Assembly (NCBI GenBank): GCA_004557185.1
Contig: SFEP01000036.1
Coordinates: forward strand, 1-24,421
Length of the DNA stretch: 24,421 nt
Direction: 5' to 3'
DNA from: Bacteroidales bacterium
GTDB taxonomy: Bacteria > Bacteroidota > Bacteroidia > Bacteroidales > Bacteroidaceae
The number at the start of each line of letters is the position of its first letter. The first letter of the stretch is position 1. Shown here piece after piece: positions 7,943 to 14,082 of this stretch. The translations under genes were made by a program, and so were the position numbers. The notes beneath the pieces were generated by a model that did not search any database, was not told the DNA's origin, and saw only the letters and a list, made by a program, of their open reading frames with translations.

Positions 7943-7950
7943 CAAAGTTA
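7943..7950 (-). promoter_or_regulatory. Possible -7 element (TAACTTTG) for the small unknown gene
   Basis: Minus-strand TAACTTTG fits TAnnTTTG, but no TTTG/TTG lies 19-21 nt further upstream. If active, it starts RNA near 7938, giving a leader of ~30 nt to ATG 7907 or ~235 nt to ATG 7703. Confidence 0.4.
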
Positions 7951-8122
7951 GGCATTTCGCTCTTATCGCGCGCTTCAAGGCCGTGCAATGCGCGCTCTTT
8001 TTCGCACAAAACGGCGCTACCGCTTCATTTCCTTCAGCCTGCCTTGCAAAATGCACCTTAGCGGCCGCACGCCCCACCCCGCAACCTGACGTCAGCGGCT
8101 TTGAGGCGGAAAAACAGATGCC

Positions 8123-8161
8123 GTGAAGAAAAGTCTTCACGCAGTGCGAGTTTTTCTTCAC
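8123..8161. promoter_or_regulatory. Overlapping alternative stem-loops (attenuator-like)
   Basis: The segment GTGAAGAAAAG at 8123-8133 can pair with the adjacent TCTTCAC at 8134-8140 (7 bp) or with TTTTTCTTCAC at 8151-8161 (10 bp, plus a G-T pair). The two structures exclude each other. The layout recalls an attenuator, but no start codon follows closely and lysS begins 380 nt later. Confidence 0.4.
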
Positions 8162-8233
8162 CCGTGGGGCTTTGAGTGCGAAGCCTCGGCATGACGTAAA
8201 GGCACTTTTCCGTGAGGGGAGGCCGCCCTGTGC

Positions 8234-8321
8234 GTTGCACACGCCCATGGGCAACGTTGCACACGCCCACGGACAACGTTGCACACGGCCATGGGCAACG
8301 TTGCACACGGCCGCGGACAAC
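8234..8321. repeat. Four tandem 22-bp units alternating A-B-A'-B'
   Basis: Units lie at 8234-8255, 8256-8277, 8278-8299 and 8300-8321 with no spacers. All start GTTGCACACG and end CAAC. Units 1 and 3 have a CCATGGGCAAC end; units 2 and 4 end CGGACAAC. Units 1-2 carry CGCCC where units 3-4 carry CGGCC, so the array looks like a duplicated 44-bp dimer. Unit 1 contains the perfect palindrome GCCCATGGGC, and odd units have GTTGC/GCAAC arms. With a period near two helical turns, equivalent sites would face the same side of DNA. The function is unknown; it may be an interspersed genomic repeat or a phased protein-binding array upstream of lysS. Confidence 0.9.
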
Positions 8322-8416
8322 CCGCCAGGCGGCATCCCGGCACGGCAATCCCCCTCCACGTCACACGTTTCACAAAGACAAAGCCGCCTCATACCGTCAA
8401 CGTATAAATATTTTGC

Positions 8417-8424
8417 TACCTTTG
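8417..8424 (+). promoter_or_regulatory. Probable -7 element of lysS (TACCTTTG)
   Basis: TACCTTTG fits the TAnnTTTG box and lies in a local AT-rich segment. The -33 position has no good TTTG. Transcription from here would give a leader of about 112 nt before the lysS ATG. Confidence 0.55.
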
Positions 8425-8540
8425 CCGCACAAACGCCTTGCCCGCAGCACTACATGGGCACGACGGGCCGCTGCAAGGCTCGGCGAGAGGCAAGGCGGAG
8501 GACTTCCGTTATTATTTTCTACACTCACAACAACCACACG

Positions 8541-10262
8541 ATGAATATCTTAGAGTTAAGCGAACAGGAAATACAGCGCCGCAATGCACTGGACGAACTA
8601 CGCGCATTGGGCATCAACCCCTATCCCGCCGACGAATTCCCCGTGGATGCGTACAGCGACGACATCAAAGCACAGTTCAGCGACGAAGCTGAGGAGAAAC
8701 GCGAGGTGTGCATAGCCGGACGATTGATGGGACGACGCGTGATGGGCAAAGCCAGTTTCGCAGAACTCATGGACTCGAAGGGACGCATTCAGGTGTATGT
8801 GACACGCGATGACATCTGCCCCGACGAGGACAAGACCTTATACAACGTACTCTTCAAGAAACTGCTGGACCTGGGCGACTTTATCGGCGTAAAGGGTTTC
8901 GTGTTCCGCACACAGACGGGCGAAATCTCCGTGCATGCCCAGTCCATCTGCCTGCTCTCGAAGAGCCTCAAGCCACTGCCTGTGGTGAAGGAGAAAGACG
9001 GCGTGACGTATGACGCCTTCAACGACCCCGAACTGCGCTACCGCCAGCGCTACGTGGACTTGCTGGTGAACCCGCAGGTGAAGGAGATTTTCCAGAAGCG
9101 CAGCCTGGTGATCAAGACCATGCGCCAGGTGTTCGACGAGGCGGGCTACACGGAGGTAGAAACGCCCATTCTGCAGCCCATTCCCGGCGGTGCCAGCGCG
9201 CGGCCCTTCATCACGCACCACAATTCGCTCGACGTTGACCTGTATCTGCGCATCGCCACCGAGCTCTACCTCAAGCGCCTCATTGTAGGCGGTTTCGAGG
9301 GCGTGTATGAAATAGGCAAGAATTTCCGCAACGAGGGTATGGACCGCAACCACAACCCCGAGTTTACGTGCATGGAACTCTATGTGCAGTACAAGGACTA
9401 CAACTGGATGATGTCGTTCACCGAACAGCTGCTGGAACGCATCTGCACGGCGGTGAACGGTAAACCCGAGAGCGTGGTCGACGGCAAAGTAATCAGTTTC
9501 AAGGCACCCTTCCGCCGCCTGCCCATTCTGGAAGCCATCAAGGAGAAAACGGGCTACGACCTCAACGGCAAAAGCGAGGACGAAATTCGCCAGATATGCA
9601 AGGAACTGAACATGGAGACAGACGAGACCATGGGCAAGGGCAAACTGATTGACGAGATATTCGGCGAGTTCTGCGAGGGCACCTACGTGCAGCCTACCTT
9701 CATCACCGACTATCCCATCGAAATGTCGCCCCTGACGAAGAAGCACCGCACAAACCCGCTGCTGACGGAACGCTTTGAACTCATGGTGAACGGCAAGGAA
9801 CTGGCCAACGCCTATTCGGAGCTGAACGACCCCATTGACCAGGAGGAGCGCTTTGTGGACCAGCTCCGCCTCTCGGAAAAAGGCGACGACGAAGCCATGT
9901 TCATCGACCAAGACTTTCTGCGCGCACTGCAATACGGCATGCCGCCCACCTCGGGCATCGGCATTGGCATTGACCGCCTCGTGATGCTCATGACGGGCCA
10001 GACGCAGATACAGGAGGTGCTCTTCTTCCCGCAAATGCGCCCCGAAAAGAAAGCACCGCGCGACGCCGCAGCACGCTACGTGGAGGCTGGCATACCCGAG
10101 GAACTCGTGCCCATTCTGCAGAAAGTGGGCTACTACCTTGTGGCTGACCTGAAGGACGTAAAGGCACAGAAACTGCAACAGCAGATAGGCGAGGTGATCA
10201 AGAAATACAAACTTGACACGCCCAAGCCCTCGGTGCAGGACATTGAAGGCTGGCACATCTGA
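8541..10262 (+). CDS. lysS: Lysyl-tRNA synthetase, class II
   Basis: The enzyme charges tRNA-Lys with lysine using ATP. The 573-residue protein has an N-terminal OB-fold anticodon-binding domain (about 55-145, VCIAGRLMGRRVMGKASF) and the class II catalytic core: motif 1 around 200-220 (ETPILQPIPGGASARPF), motif 2 at 261-281 (FRNEGMDRNHNPEFTCMEL) and motif 3 at 472-480 (GIGIGIDRL). Residues ~503-573 form an extension beyond the E. coli length of 505, ending QDIEGWHI; such a tail is usual in Bacteroidetes LysS. The start MNILELSEQE was chosen by homology. An in-frame ATG at 8454, also downstream of the -7 box, would add 29 mostly basic residues. In many Bacteroidales gpsA and pgi follow; here only gpsA does. 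Confidence 0.98.
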   Translation: MNILELSEQEIQRRNALDELRALGINPYPADEFPVDAYSDDIKAQFSDEAEEKREVCIAGRLMGRRVMGKASFAELMDSKGRIQVYVTRDDICPDEDKTLYNVLFKKLLDLGDFIGVKGFVFRTQTGEISVHAQSICLLSKSLKPLPVVKEKDGVTYDAFNDPELRYRQRYVDLLVNPQVKEIFQKRSLVIKTMRQVFDEAGYTEVETPILQPIPGGASARPFITHHNSLDVDLYLRIATELYLKRLIVGGFEGVYEIGKNFRNEGMDRNHNPEFTCMELYVQYKDYNWMMSFTEQLLERICTAVNGKPESVVDGKVISFKAPFRRLPILEAIKEKTGYDLNGKSEDEIRQICKELNMETDETMGKGKLIDEIFGEFCEGTYVQPTFITDYPIEMSPLTKKHRTNPLLTERFELMVNGKELANAYSELNDPIDQEERFVDQLRLSEKGDDEAMFIDQDFLRALQYGMPPTSGIGIGIDRLVMLMTGQTQIQEVLFFPQMRPEKKAPRDAAARYVEAGIPEELVPILQKVGYYLVADLKDVKAQKLQQQIGEVIKKYKLDTPKPSVQDIEGWHI

Positions 10263-10285
10263 CCGCCATGCCACCCAGTGGCGGT
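10262..10285 (+). terminator. Weak hairpin just after lysS
   Basis: ACCGCCA (10262-10268) pairs with TGGCGGT (10279-10285) around a 10-nt loop, starting at the last base of the lysS stop codon. No T-tract follows, so it is at best a pause or mRNA-end structure. Confidence 0.35.
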
Positions 10286-10416
10286 GTGTCAGCATAGCCA
10301 ACAGGCTGAGTGGCTAAAGGTGTCGGGCTTGACCATGTACTTCCTCGTACACCCCTGCGCCTTCCACCTTAAAGCCTCGCATCCTGGCCATTCAGACGTA
10401 CCTTAGAGGCTGTAGC

Positions 10417-10432
10417 CAAAATGTGCATTTTG
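10417..10432. promoter_or_regulatory. Inverted repeat upstream of gpsA
   Basis: CAAAATG (10417-10423) and CATTTTG (10426-10432) form a near-continuous dyad with a 2-nt centre, 36 nt before the gpsA ATG. It could be an operator-like site. The rest of the 206-nt lysS-gpsA gap contains a small TGTAC/GTACA hairpin and a poor -7 candidate (TACCTTAG at 10399-10406), and no gene. Confidence 0.3.
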
Positions 10433-10468
10433 ACTTCTCCTCTCTGACCAATCCTCGAACCCTTTCTT

Positions 10469-11464
10469 ATGTACGACTTAGGCAACATAGCAGTGATGGG
10501 CAGCGGCAGTTGGGCTACGGCCATTGCCAAAATGCTCATGGAAAAGGTGGAGCACCTGCATTGGTATATGCGGCGGCAGGATGCCATTGACGACTTCAAA
10601 CGCTTGGAGCACAACCCGTCGTATCTGACAAGTGTGCACTTCGACGTGAAACGCATCACCTTCTACAGCGACATCAACGAAGTGGTGAAGCAATGCCAGA
10701 CGCTGGTGTTCGTCATGCCGTCGCCCTATCTGAAAAACCATCTCAAGAAACTCAAGCAACGGCTGCACGACAAGTTCATCATCACGGCCATCAAGGGCAT
10801 CGTGCCCGATGAGAACCTGGTGTGCTCGGAGTTTTTCAGGCAAGTGTATAACGTGCCCGACGAGAACCTGGCCGTGCTCGGCGGCCCCAGCCACGCCGAA
10901 GAGGTGGCGCTGGGTAGGCTTACCTACCTCACCGTGGGTTGCTCCGACCAAGACAAGGCACGGAGCATGGCCGAAACGCTGGCCTCGGGCTATGTGAAGA
11001 CAAAGACCTCGGGCGACGTCATAGGCATAGAGTACGCCTCGGTGCTGAAAAACGTGTACGCCATCGCCGCAGGCATCTGCAACGGCCTGAAATATGGCGA
11101 CAACTTCCAGAGCGTGCTGATGTCGAACGCCGTACAGGAGATGAACCGCTTTCTGCGCGCCGTCTACCCCATCGACCGCCAAGTCTACGACAGCGTCTAC
11201 CTGGGCGACCTGCTGGTGACGGGCTACTCCAACTTCTCGCGTAACCGCGTGTTCGGCACCATGATAGGCAAGGGCTACAGCGTGAAATCGGCTCAGATCG
11301 AAATGGAAATGATAGCCGAGGGATTCTACGGCACGAAGTGCATGAAGGACATCAACCGCATGTATCACGTGAACATGCCCATACTCGATGCCGTGTACAA
11401 CATTCTGTACGAACGCATTTCACCCGCCATCGAAATCAAACTGCTCACCGACTCTTTCCGCTAA
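10469..11464 (+). CDS. gpsA: Glycerol-3-phosphate dehydrogenase [NAD(P)+]
   Basis: GpsA reduces dihydroxyacetone phosphate to sn-glycerol-3-phosphate, the backbone for phospholipid synthesis. The 331-residue protein begins with a Rossmann nucleotide site (VMGSGSWATAIA, 9-20), has Lys109 in TAIKG, the GGPSHAEEVALG segment at 138-149, and catalytic Lys194 in SVLKNVYAIAAGICNGLKYGD. The C-terminal helical domain includes GDLLVTGYSNFSRNR. The family's usual glycine after the tryptophan (GxGxWGT) is alanine here (SWAT), a variant I believe is common in Bacteroidetes GpsA. It lies 206 nt after lysS and may share its transcript. It is followed by a strong hairpin rather than by pgi. Confidence 0.97.
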   Translation: MYDLGNIAVMGSGSWATAIAKMLMEKVEHLHWYMRRQDAIDDFKRLEHNPSYLTSVHFDVKRITFYSDINEVVKQCQTLVFVMPSPYLKNHLKKLKQRLHDKFIITAIKGIVPDENLVCSEFFRQVYNVPDENLAVLGGPSHAEEVALGRLTYLTVGCSDQDKARSMAETLASGYVKTKTSGDVIGIEYASVLKNVYAIAAGICNGLKYGDNFQSVLMSNAVQEMNRFLRAVYPIDRQVYDSVYLGDLLVTGYSNFSRNRVFGTMIGKGYSVKSAQIEMEMIAEGFYGTKCMKDINRMYHVNMPILDAVYNILYERISPAIEIKLLTDSFR

Positions 11465-11506
11465 TCCCTTGTGCTCCTACCACACACGAAGCCGCACCCT
11501 TACACA

Positions 11507-11546
11507 CGGGGCAGGATGCCAGCCACACGGGCCGCATCCTGCCCCG
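11507..11546 (+). terminator. Strong GC-rich hairpin after gpsA
   Basis: CGGGGCAGGATGC (11507-11519) pairs perfectly with 11534-11546 (13 bp) around a 14-nt loop, 42 nt after the gpsA stop. There is no T-run after it. It probably marks the end of the lysS-gpsA unit, since a promoter for the next gene follows. Confidence 0.65.
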
Positions 11547-11625
11547 CGTAGCTTGCTGAAGGGGGCAGCACACTGTGTTTCGCCAGGGTTTGCCATATCC
11601 TCAGGGGAAATTTCAACCCCAAGAC

Positions 11626-11656
11626 TTGGGCTTTCGGGAGTTTTTTTACAACTTTG
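11626..11656 (+). promoter_or_regulatory. Likely promoter of the DUF3276 gene
   Basis: TTG (11626-11628), 20 nt, then CAACTTTG (11649-11656), one mismatch from TAnnTTTG. A T-run (11641-11647) occupies the spacer. The first ATG follows 36 nt later. Confidence 0.5.
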
Positions 11657-11692
11657 GCCAGCCAAGTAGCACCGCACAGACACCACTAATAC

Positions 11693-12130
11693 ATGAAAGC
11701 ACACAATCAAGACACGATGGACAACCGATTTGAACCCTACGACAAACAACCAGCCGACAGCGAAATACTCTTTTCCAAAACGGTGAAGGCCGGCAAGCGC
11801 GTCTATTATCTCGATGTAAAGCGTGACCGCCGCCACGCGCTCTATTTGTCAATAACCGAAAGCAAGCGCGTGGGAAACGCAACAGAGGGACAGCGGCCAG
11901 CCTTTGAGAAACACAAGGTTTTCCTCTACGCCGAGGACCTGCAGCACTTTGCCGAGGCTTTCCGCCAAACCGTAGACTACATTGCCGAGCACGACACCGC
12001 ACCGCGCCGTCGCCACTGGCTCCAGCCCGTAGATACGGACGAAGCCGAAGAACTCATTCCCGAGCCCGACTACGAGGCAGCCGCCAAAGAGGAAAGTTTG
12101 GAAAATTTCAAGTTCAACATTGATTTCTAA
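11693..12130 (+). CDS. DUF3276 / PUR-domain nucleic-acid-binding protein
   Basis: The 145-residue protein contains the family pattern: SEILFSKTVKAGKRVYYLDVK (about 23-43), a second strand set with ALYLSITESKRV, and FEKHKVFLYAEDLQHFAEAF (71-90). This corresponds to the bacterial PUR-alpha-like fold that binds single-stranded DNA or RNA. The C-terminal third (AEELIPEPDYEAAAKEESL) is acidic and probably disordered. The fold assignment rests on memory of the family; the physiological role in Bacteroidetes is not established. It stands alone between a hairpin and the rplY promoter, so it is likely monocistronic. The start could also be ATG 11717 (MDNRFEPYDK), which would remove eight poorly conserved residues. 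Confidence 0.8.
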   Translation: MKAHNQDTMDNRFEPYDKQPADSEILFSKTVKAGKRVYYLDVKRDRRHALYLSITESKRVGNATEGQRPAFEKHKVFLYAEDLQHFAEAFRQTVDYIAEHDTAPRRRHWLQPVDTDEAEELIPEPDYEAAAKEESLENFKFNIDF

Positions 12131-12139
12131 GCACAAGGC

Positions 12140-12170
12140 TTGGCTTATAGGTGAAAAAGGCGTATTTTTG
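12140..12170 (+). promoter_or_regulatory. Promoter of rplY
   Basis: TTG (12140-12142), 20 nt, then TATTTTTG (12163-12170) matches the Bacteroidetes pattern. The predicted RNA starts near 12175, giving a leader of ~125 nt. Confidence 0.75.
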
Positions 12171-12182
12171 CAGCCGATTTGT

Positions 12183-12264
12183 CCGTGCACGGGGCATTGC
12201 GCTCCGAGTGTGATGGCGAATTAAGGTGGCAAACGGCGAAGACATGCCGCTGAGCGCCACTTAA
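12183..12264 (+). promoter_or_regulatory. Structured leader of rplY mRNA (possible autoregulatory site)
   Basis: Inside the predicted 5' leader, CCGTGCACGG (12183-12192) is a perfect palindrome. Further on, TTAAGGTGGC (12221-12230) pairs with GCCACTTAA (12256-12264) with one bulged G, enclosing an inner CGGC/GCCG stem (12234-12237 with 12246-12249). Ribosomal protein mRNAs often carry such binding sites, but I do not recognise a named motif. Confidence 0.4.
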
Positions 12265-12302
12265 TTTAGAGTAACACAACATTTTTACAACACCCACAAA
12301 CA

Positions 12303-12902
12303 ATGAAGCAAATTGCAATCAGCGGTACCTCGCGTGCCGTACTCGGCAAGAAGGCCGCCAAGCAAGTGCGCAAGGAGGGCAACGTGCCCTGCGTGCTCTA
12401 CGGAGAACAGAAAGACGCTAACGGCAAGCCCGTAGCCATCCACTTCGTAGTAAGCGAAAAAGAAATCAACAAGCTTGTTTATACGCCCCACATCTACCTC
12501 GTAGACATCAAAATCGACGGTGTTGACCACAAGGCCATCATCAAGGAAACGCAGTTCCACCCCGTGAAGGACAACGTGCTGCACATGGACTTCTTCGAGG
12601 TGCACGCAGAAAAGCCCATCGTTATGGGTGTGCCCGTGGTAGCCAAGGGTCTGGCTGCTGGTGTACGCGCCGGTGGTCGCCTCATGATGATGGTGCGCAA
12701 GCTCCAGGTACGCGCCCTCTACAGCGCTATCCCCGAGAAGCTCGAAATTGATGTAACCGAGCTGCAGCTTGGCAAGAGCATCAACGCCGGCAGCCTCTCC
12801 TTCGAAGGTCTCGAACTCGTTACACCGAAGGAAGTAATCGTTTGCACCGTCAAGATGACGCGCGCCGCCATGGGTGCCGCCGCTGCCGCTGCCAAAGCCT
12901 AA
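12303..12902 (+). CDS. rplY: 50S ribosomal protein L25/general stress protein Ctc
   Basis: L25 binds 5S rRNA in the large subunit. This is the long Ctc/TL5 form of 199 residues: an N-terminal 5S-binding barrel (about 1-90, SGTSRAVLGKKAAKQVRKEG, VPCVLYGE, IIKETQFHPVKDNVLHMDFF) followed by the C-terminal domain (about 97-190, VPVVAKGLAAGVRAGGRL, IDVTELQLGKSINAGSL). It ends in an alanine-rich tail. It has its own promoter and a T-rich terminator at 12955, so it forms a transcription unit largely independent of pth even though rplY-pth order is conserved. The AT-rich bases before the ATG (ACATTTTTACAAC) are typical of efficiently translated Bacteroidetes genes that lack a Shine-Dalgarno sequence. 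Confidence 0.97.
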   Translation: MKQIAISGTSRAVLGKKAAKQVRKEGNVPCVLYGEQKDANGKPVAIHFVVSEKEINKLVYTPHIYLVDIKIDGVDHKAIIKETQFHPVKDNVLHMDFFEVHAEKPIVMGVPVVAKGLAAGVRAGGRLMMMVRKLQVRALYSAIPEKLEIDVTELQLGKSINAGSLSFEGLELVTPKEVIVCTVKMTRAAMGAAAAAAKA

Positions 12903-12954
12903 CTTTCTCCCTCTCTCACACAGTAGAGAGGCGGGAACCTTATTTACCCACACG

Positions 12955-13008
12955 AAAGCCTGACGGCACGAGCGTGCGACACGTTCCTGGCGTCAGGCTT
13001 TCTTTTTG
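12955..13008 (+). terminator. Rho-independent terminator of rplY
   Basis: AAAGCCTGACG (12955-12965) pairs perfectly with CGTCAGGCTTT (12991-13001), with a 25-nt loop, followed by TCTTTTTG. This is the clearest intrinsic terminator in this block after the secG one. Confidence 0.85.
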
Positions 13009-13070
13009 CCATGTTTCAGCCCTGAATGGGAGGCAGACGCCGGCCCATTCACCCCGCAACAACAGCCACC

Positions 13071-13634
13071 ATGAACTTTCTGATAGCCGGCCTCGGCAAC
13101 ATAGGCGACGAGTATGCCGCCACACGTCACAACATAGGGTTTCGCGTAGTCGACGAACTGGCACGTGCCGCGGGTGCCACCTTCGACGACCGCCGATATG
13201 GCTTCGTCAGCACCATCAAGGTGAAAAACCAGACGCTCACGCTGCTCAAGCCCTCAACCTACATGAACCTCTCGGGCAACGCCGTGCGCTACTGGATGGC
13301 CGAGAAAAAAATACCCGTGGAGCGCTTGCTCGTGGTGGTGGACGATCTGGCTCTACCCTTTGGCAAACTGCGTCTGAAAGGCTCAGGCAGCGAAGCAGGC
13401 CACAACGGCTTGAAGCACATCACCTCGGTGCTCGGCACACAGCAGTATGCCCGGCTGCGTTTCGGCATAGGCAACGACTTTCCACGCGGCGGACAAATTG
13501 ACTTCGTACTCGGCGAATTCGGCCAAGAGGATTTGCAGCAAATGGACGAGCGCCTGAAACTGGCCGCTGAAGCCGTGCGCACCTTTTGCCTGGCAGGACT
13601 GAACATTGCCATGAACCAGTTCAACAACAAATAG
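13071..13634 (+). CDS. pth: Peptidyl-tRNA hydrolase
   Basis: Pth hydrolyses peptidyl-tRNAs released from stalled ribosomes, recycling tRNA. The 187-residue protein keeps every key residue in nearly E. coli numbering: Asn10 (GLGN), catalytic His20 (TRHNIGF), Asn66 (YMNLSG), Asp92 (VVVDDLALPFG) and Asn112 (AGHNGLKHI). The start MNFLIAGLGN was chosen because the active-site glycine-asparagine follows immediately; the in-frame ATG at 13026 would add 15 unrelated residues. It lies downstream of the rplY terminator and 24 nt before the S4-domain gene, with which it is probably co-transcribed. I see no clear -33/-7 promoter in the short gap, so some read-through from rplY is possible. Confidence 0.97.
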   Translation: MNFLIAGLGNIGDEYAATRHNIGFRVVDELARAAGATFDDRRYGFVSTIKVKNQTLTLLKPSTYMNLSGNAVRYWMAEKKIPVERLLVVVDDLALPFGKLRLKGSGSEAGHNGLKHITSVLGTQQYARLRFGIGNDFPRGGQIDFVLGEFGQEDLQQMDERLKLAAEAVRTFCLAGLNIAMNQFNNK

Positions 13635-13658
13635 GCCGCCACGCCAACACACCACACC

Positions 13659-14060
13659 ATGGAAGCACGACTCGACAAGTGGCTCTGGGCAGCCCGCATC
13701 TACAAAACCCGCACCCTGGCTGCCGACGCCTGCAAAAACGGACGCGTCAGCATCAACGGCGCACAGGCCAAACCCTCGCGCACCGTCAAGGAAGGCGATG
13801 AGGTAACGGTGCGCAAAGCTCCCGTCAACTACACTTTCCGCGTAAAGCAGGCCATCGAAAACCGGGTGGGAGCCAAACTCCTGCCCGACATCTACGAAAA
13901 CATCACGGCGCCCGAGGAGTATGCCCTGCTCGAAATGAGCCGCATCAGCGGTTTTGTGGACCGCGCCCGAGGCACTGGCCGCCCTACCAAGAAGGAGCGC
14001 CGCGCACTCGACAACTTTATGGACGACAGCGCCATGCCCAACGTCTTCTACCCCGACTAA
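13659..14060 (+). CDS. S4-domain RNA-binding protein (HslR/Hsp15-like)
   Basis: The 133-residue protein opens with an S4 domain (3-65): RLDKWLWAARIYKTRTLAADACKNGRVSINGAQAKPS. This is the arrangement of Hsp15 (HslR), which binds 50S subunits carrying stalled nascent chain-tRNA. The C-terminal half is basic (RARGTGRPTKKERRALDNF) and ends with an MPNVFYPD tail. The placement directly after pth makes functional sense, since both deal with peptidyl-tRNA left on large subunits. That link is inference from context and family knowledge. The gap to pth is 24 nt and to the next gene 22 nt, consistent with one transcript. Confidence 0.92.
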   Translation: MEARLDKWLWAARIYKTRTLAADACKNGRVSINGAQAKPSRTVKEGDEVTVRKAPVNYTFRVKQAIENRVGAKLLPDIYENITAPEEYALLEMSRISGFVDRARGTGRPTKKERRALDNFMDDSAMPNVFYPD

Positions 14061-14082
14061 CCCTTTTTCCCTCCCCCTCATC

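Larger units (their letters stand above)
7704..8540. other. Long divergent intergenic region with hairpins and tandem repeats
   Basis: About 840 nt without a convincing gene lie between the minus-strand block and lysS. From left to right: a 10-bp direct repeat CGGGCAGCGT at 7792-7801 and 7823-7832; a -7-like box at 7943; a perfect palindrome CTGACGTCAG at 8086-8095; competing hairpins at 8123-8161; four tandem 22-bp units at 8234-8321; the lysS -7 box at 8417; and the lysS leader. ORFs that cross the repeat do so in shifting frames and are not real genes. Confidence 0.7.

Noticed and set aside
8234..8321. CRISPR array
   Set aside because: The repeats are directly adjacent with no spacers, and no cas-like gene is present.
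7904..8392. Minus-strand frames encoding repeated VCN/QRCPW-type peptides
   Set aside because: They arise from the 22-bp tandem repeat, whose unit is not a multiple of three, so the peptide repeat cycles through frames. No start region or family supports a protein.
8838..10301. 487-codon minus-strand open frame opposite lysS
   Set aside because: It is exactly antisense to a certain gene, has no recognisable domain, and is His/Val/Leu-biased as expected from the complement of GC-rich codons.
11482..11496. 15-nt sequence shared with the leader of the MBOAT gene (CACACACGAAGCCGC)
   Set aside because: A single short match in opposite contexts with no conserved surroundings; probably chance.
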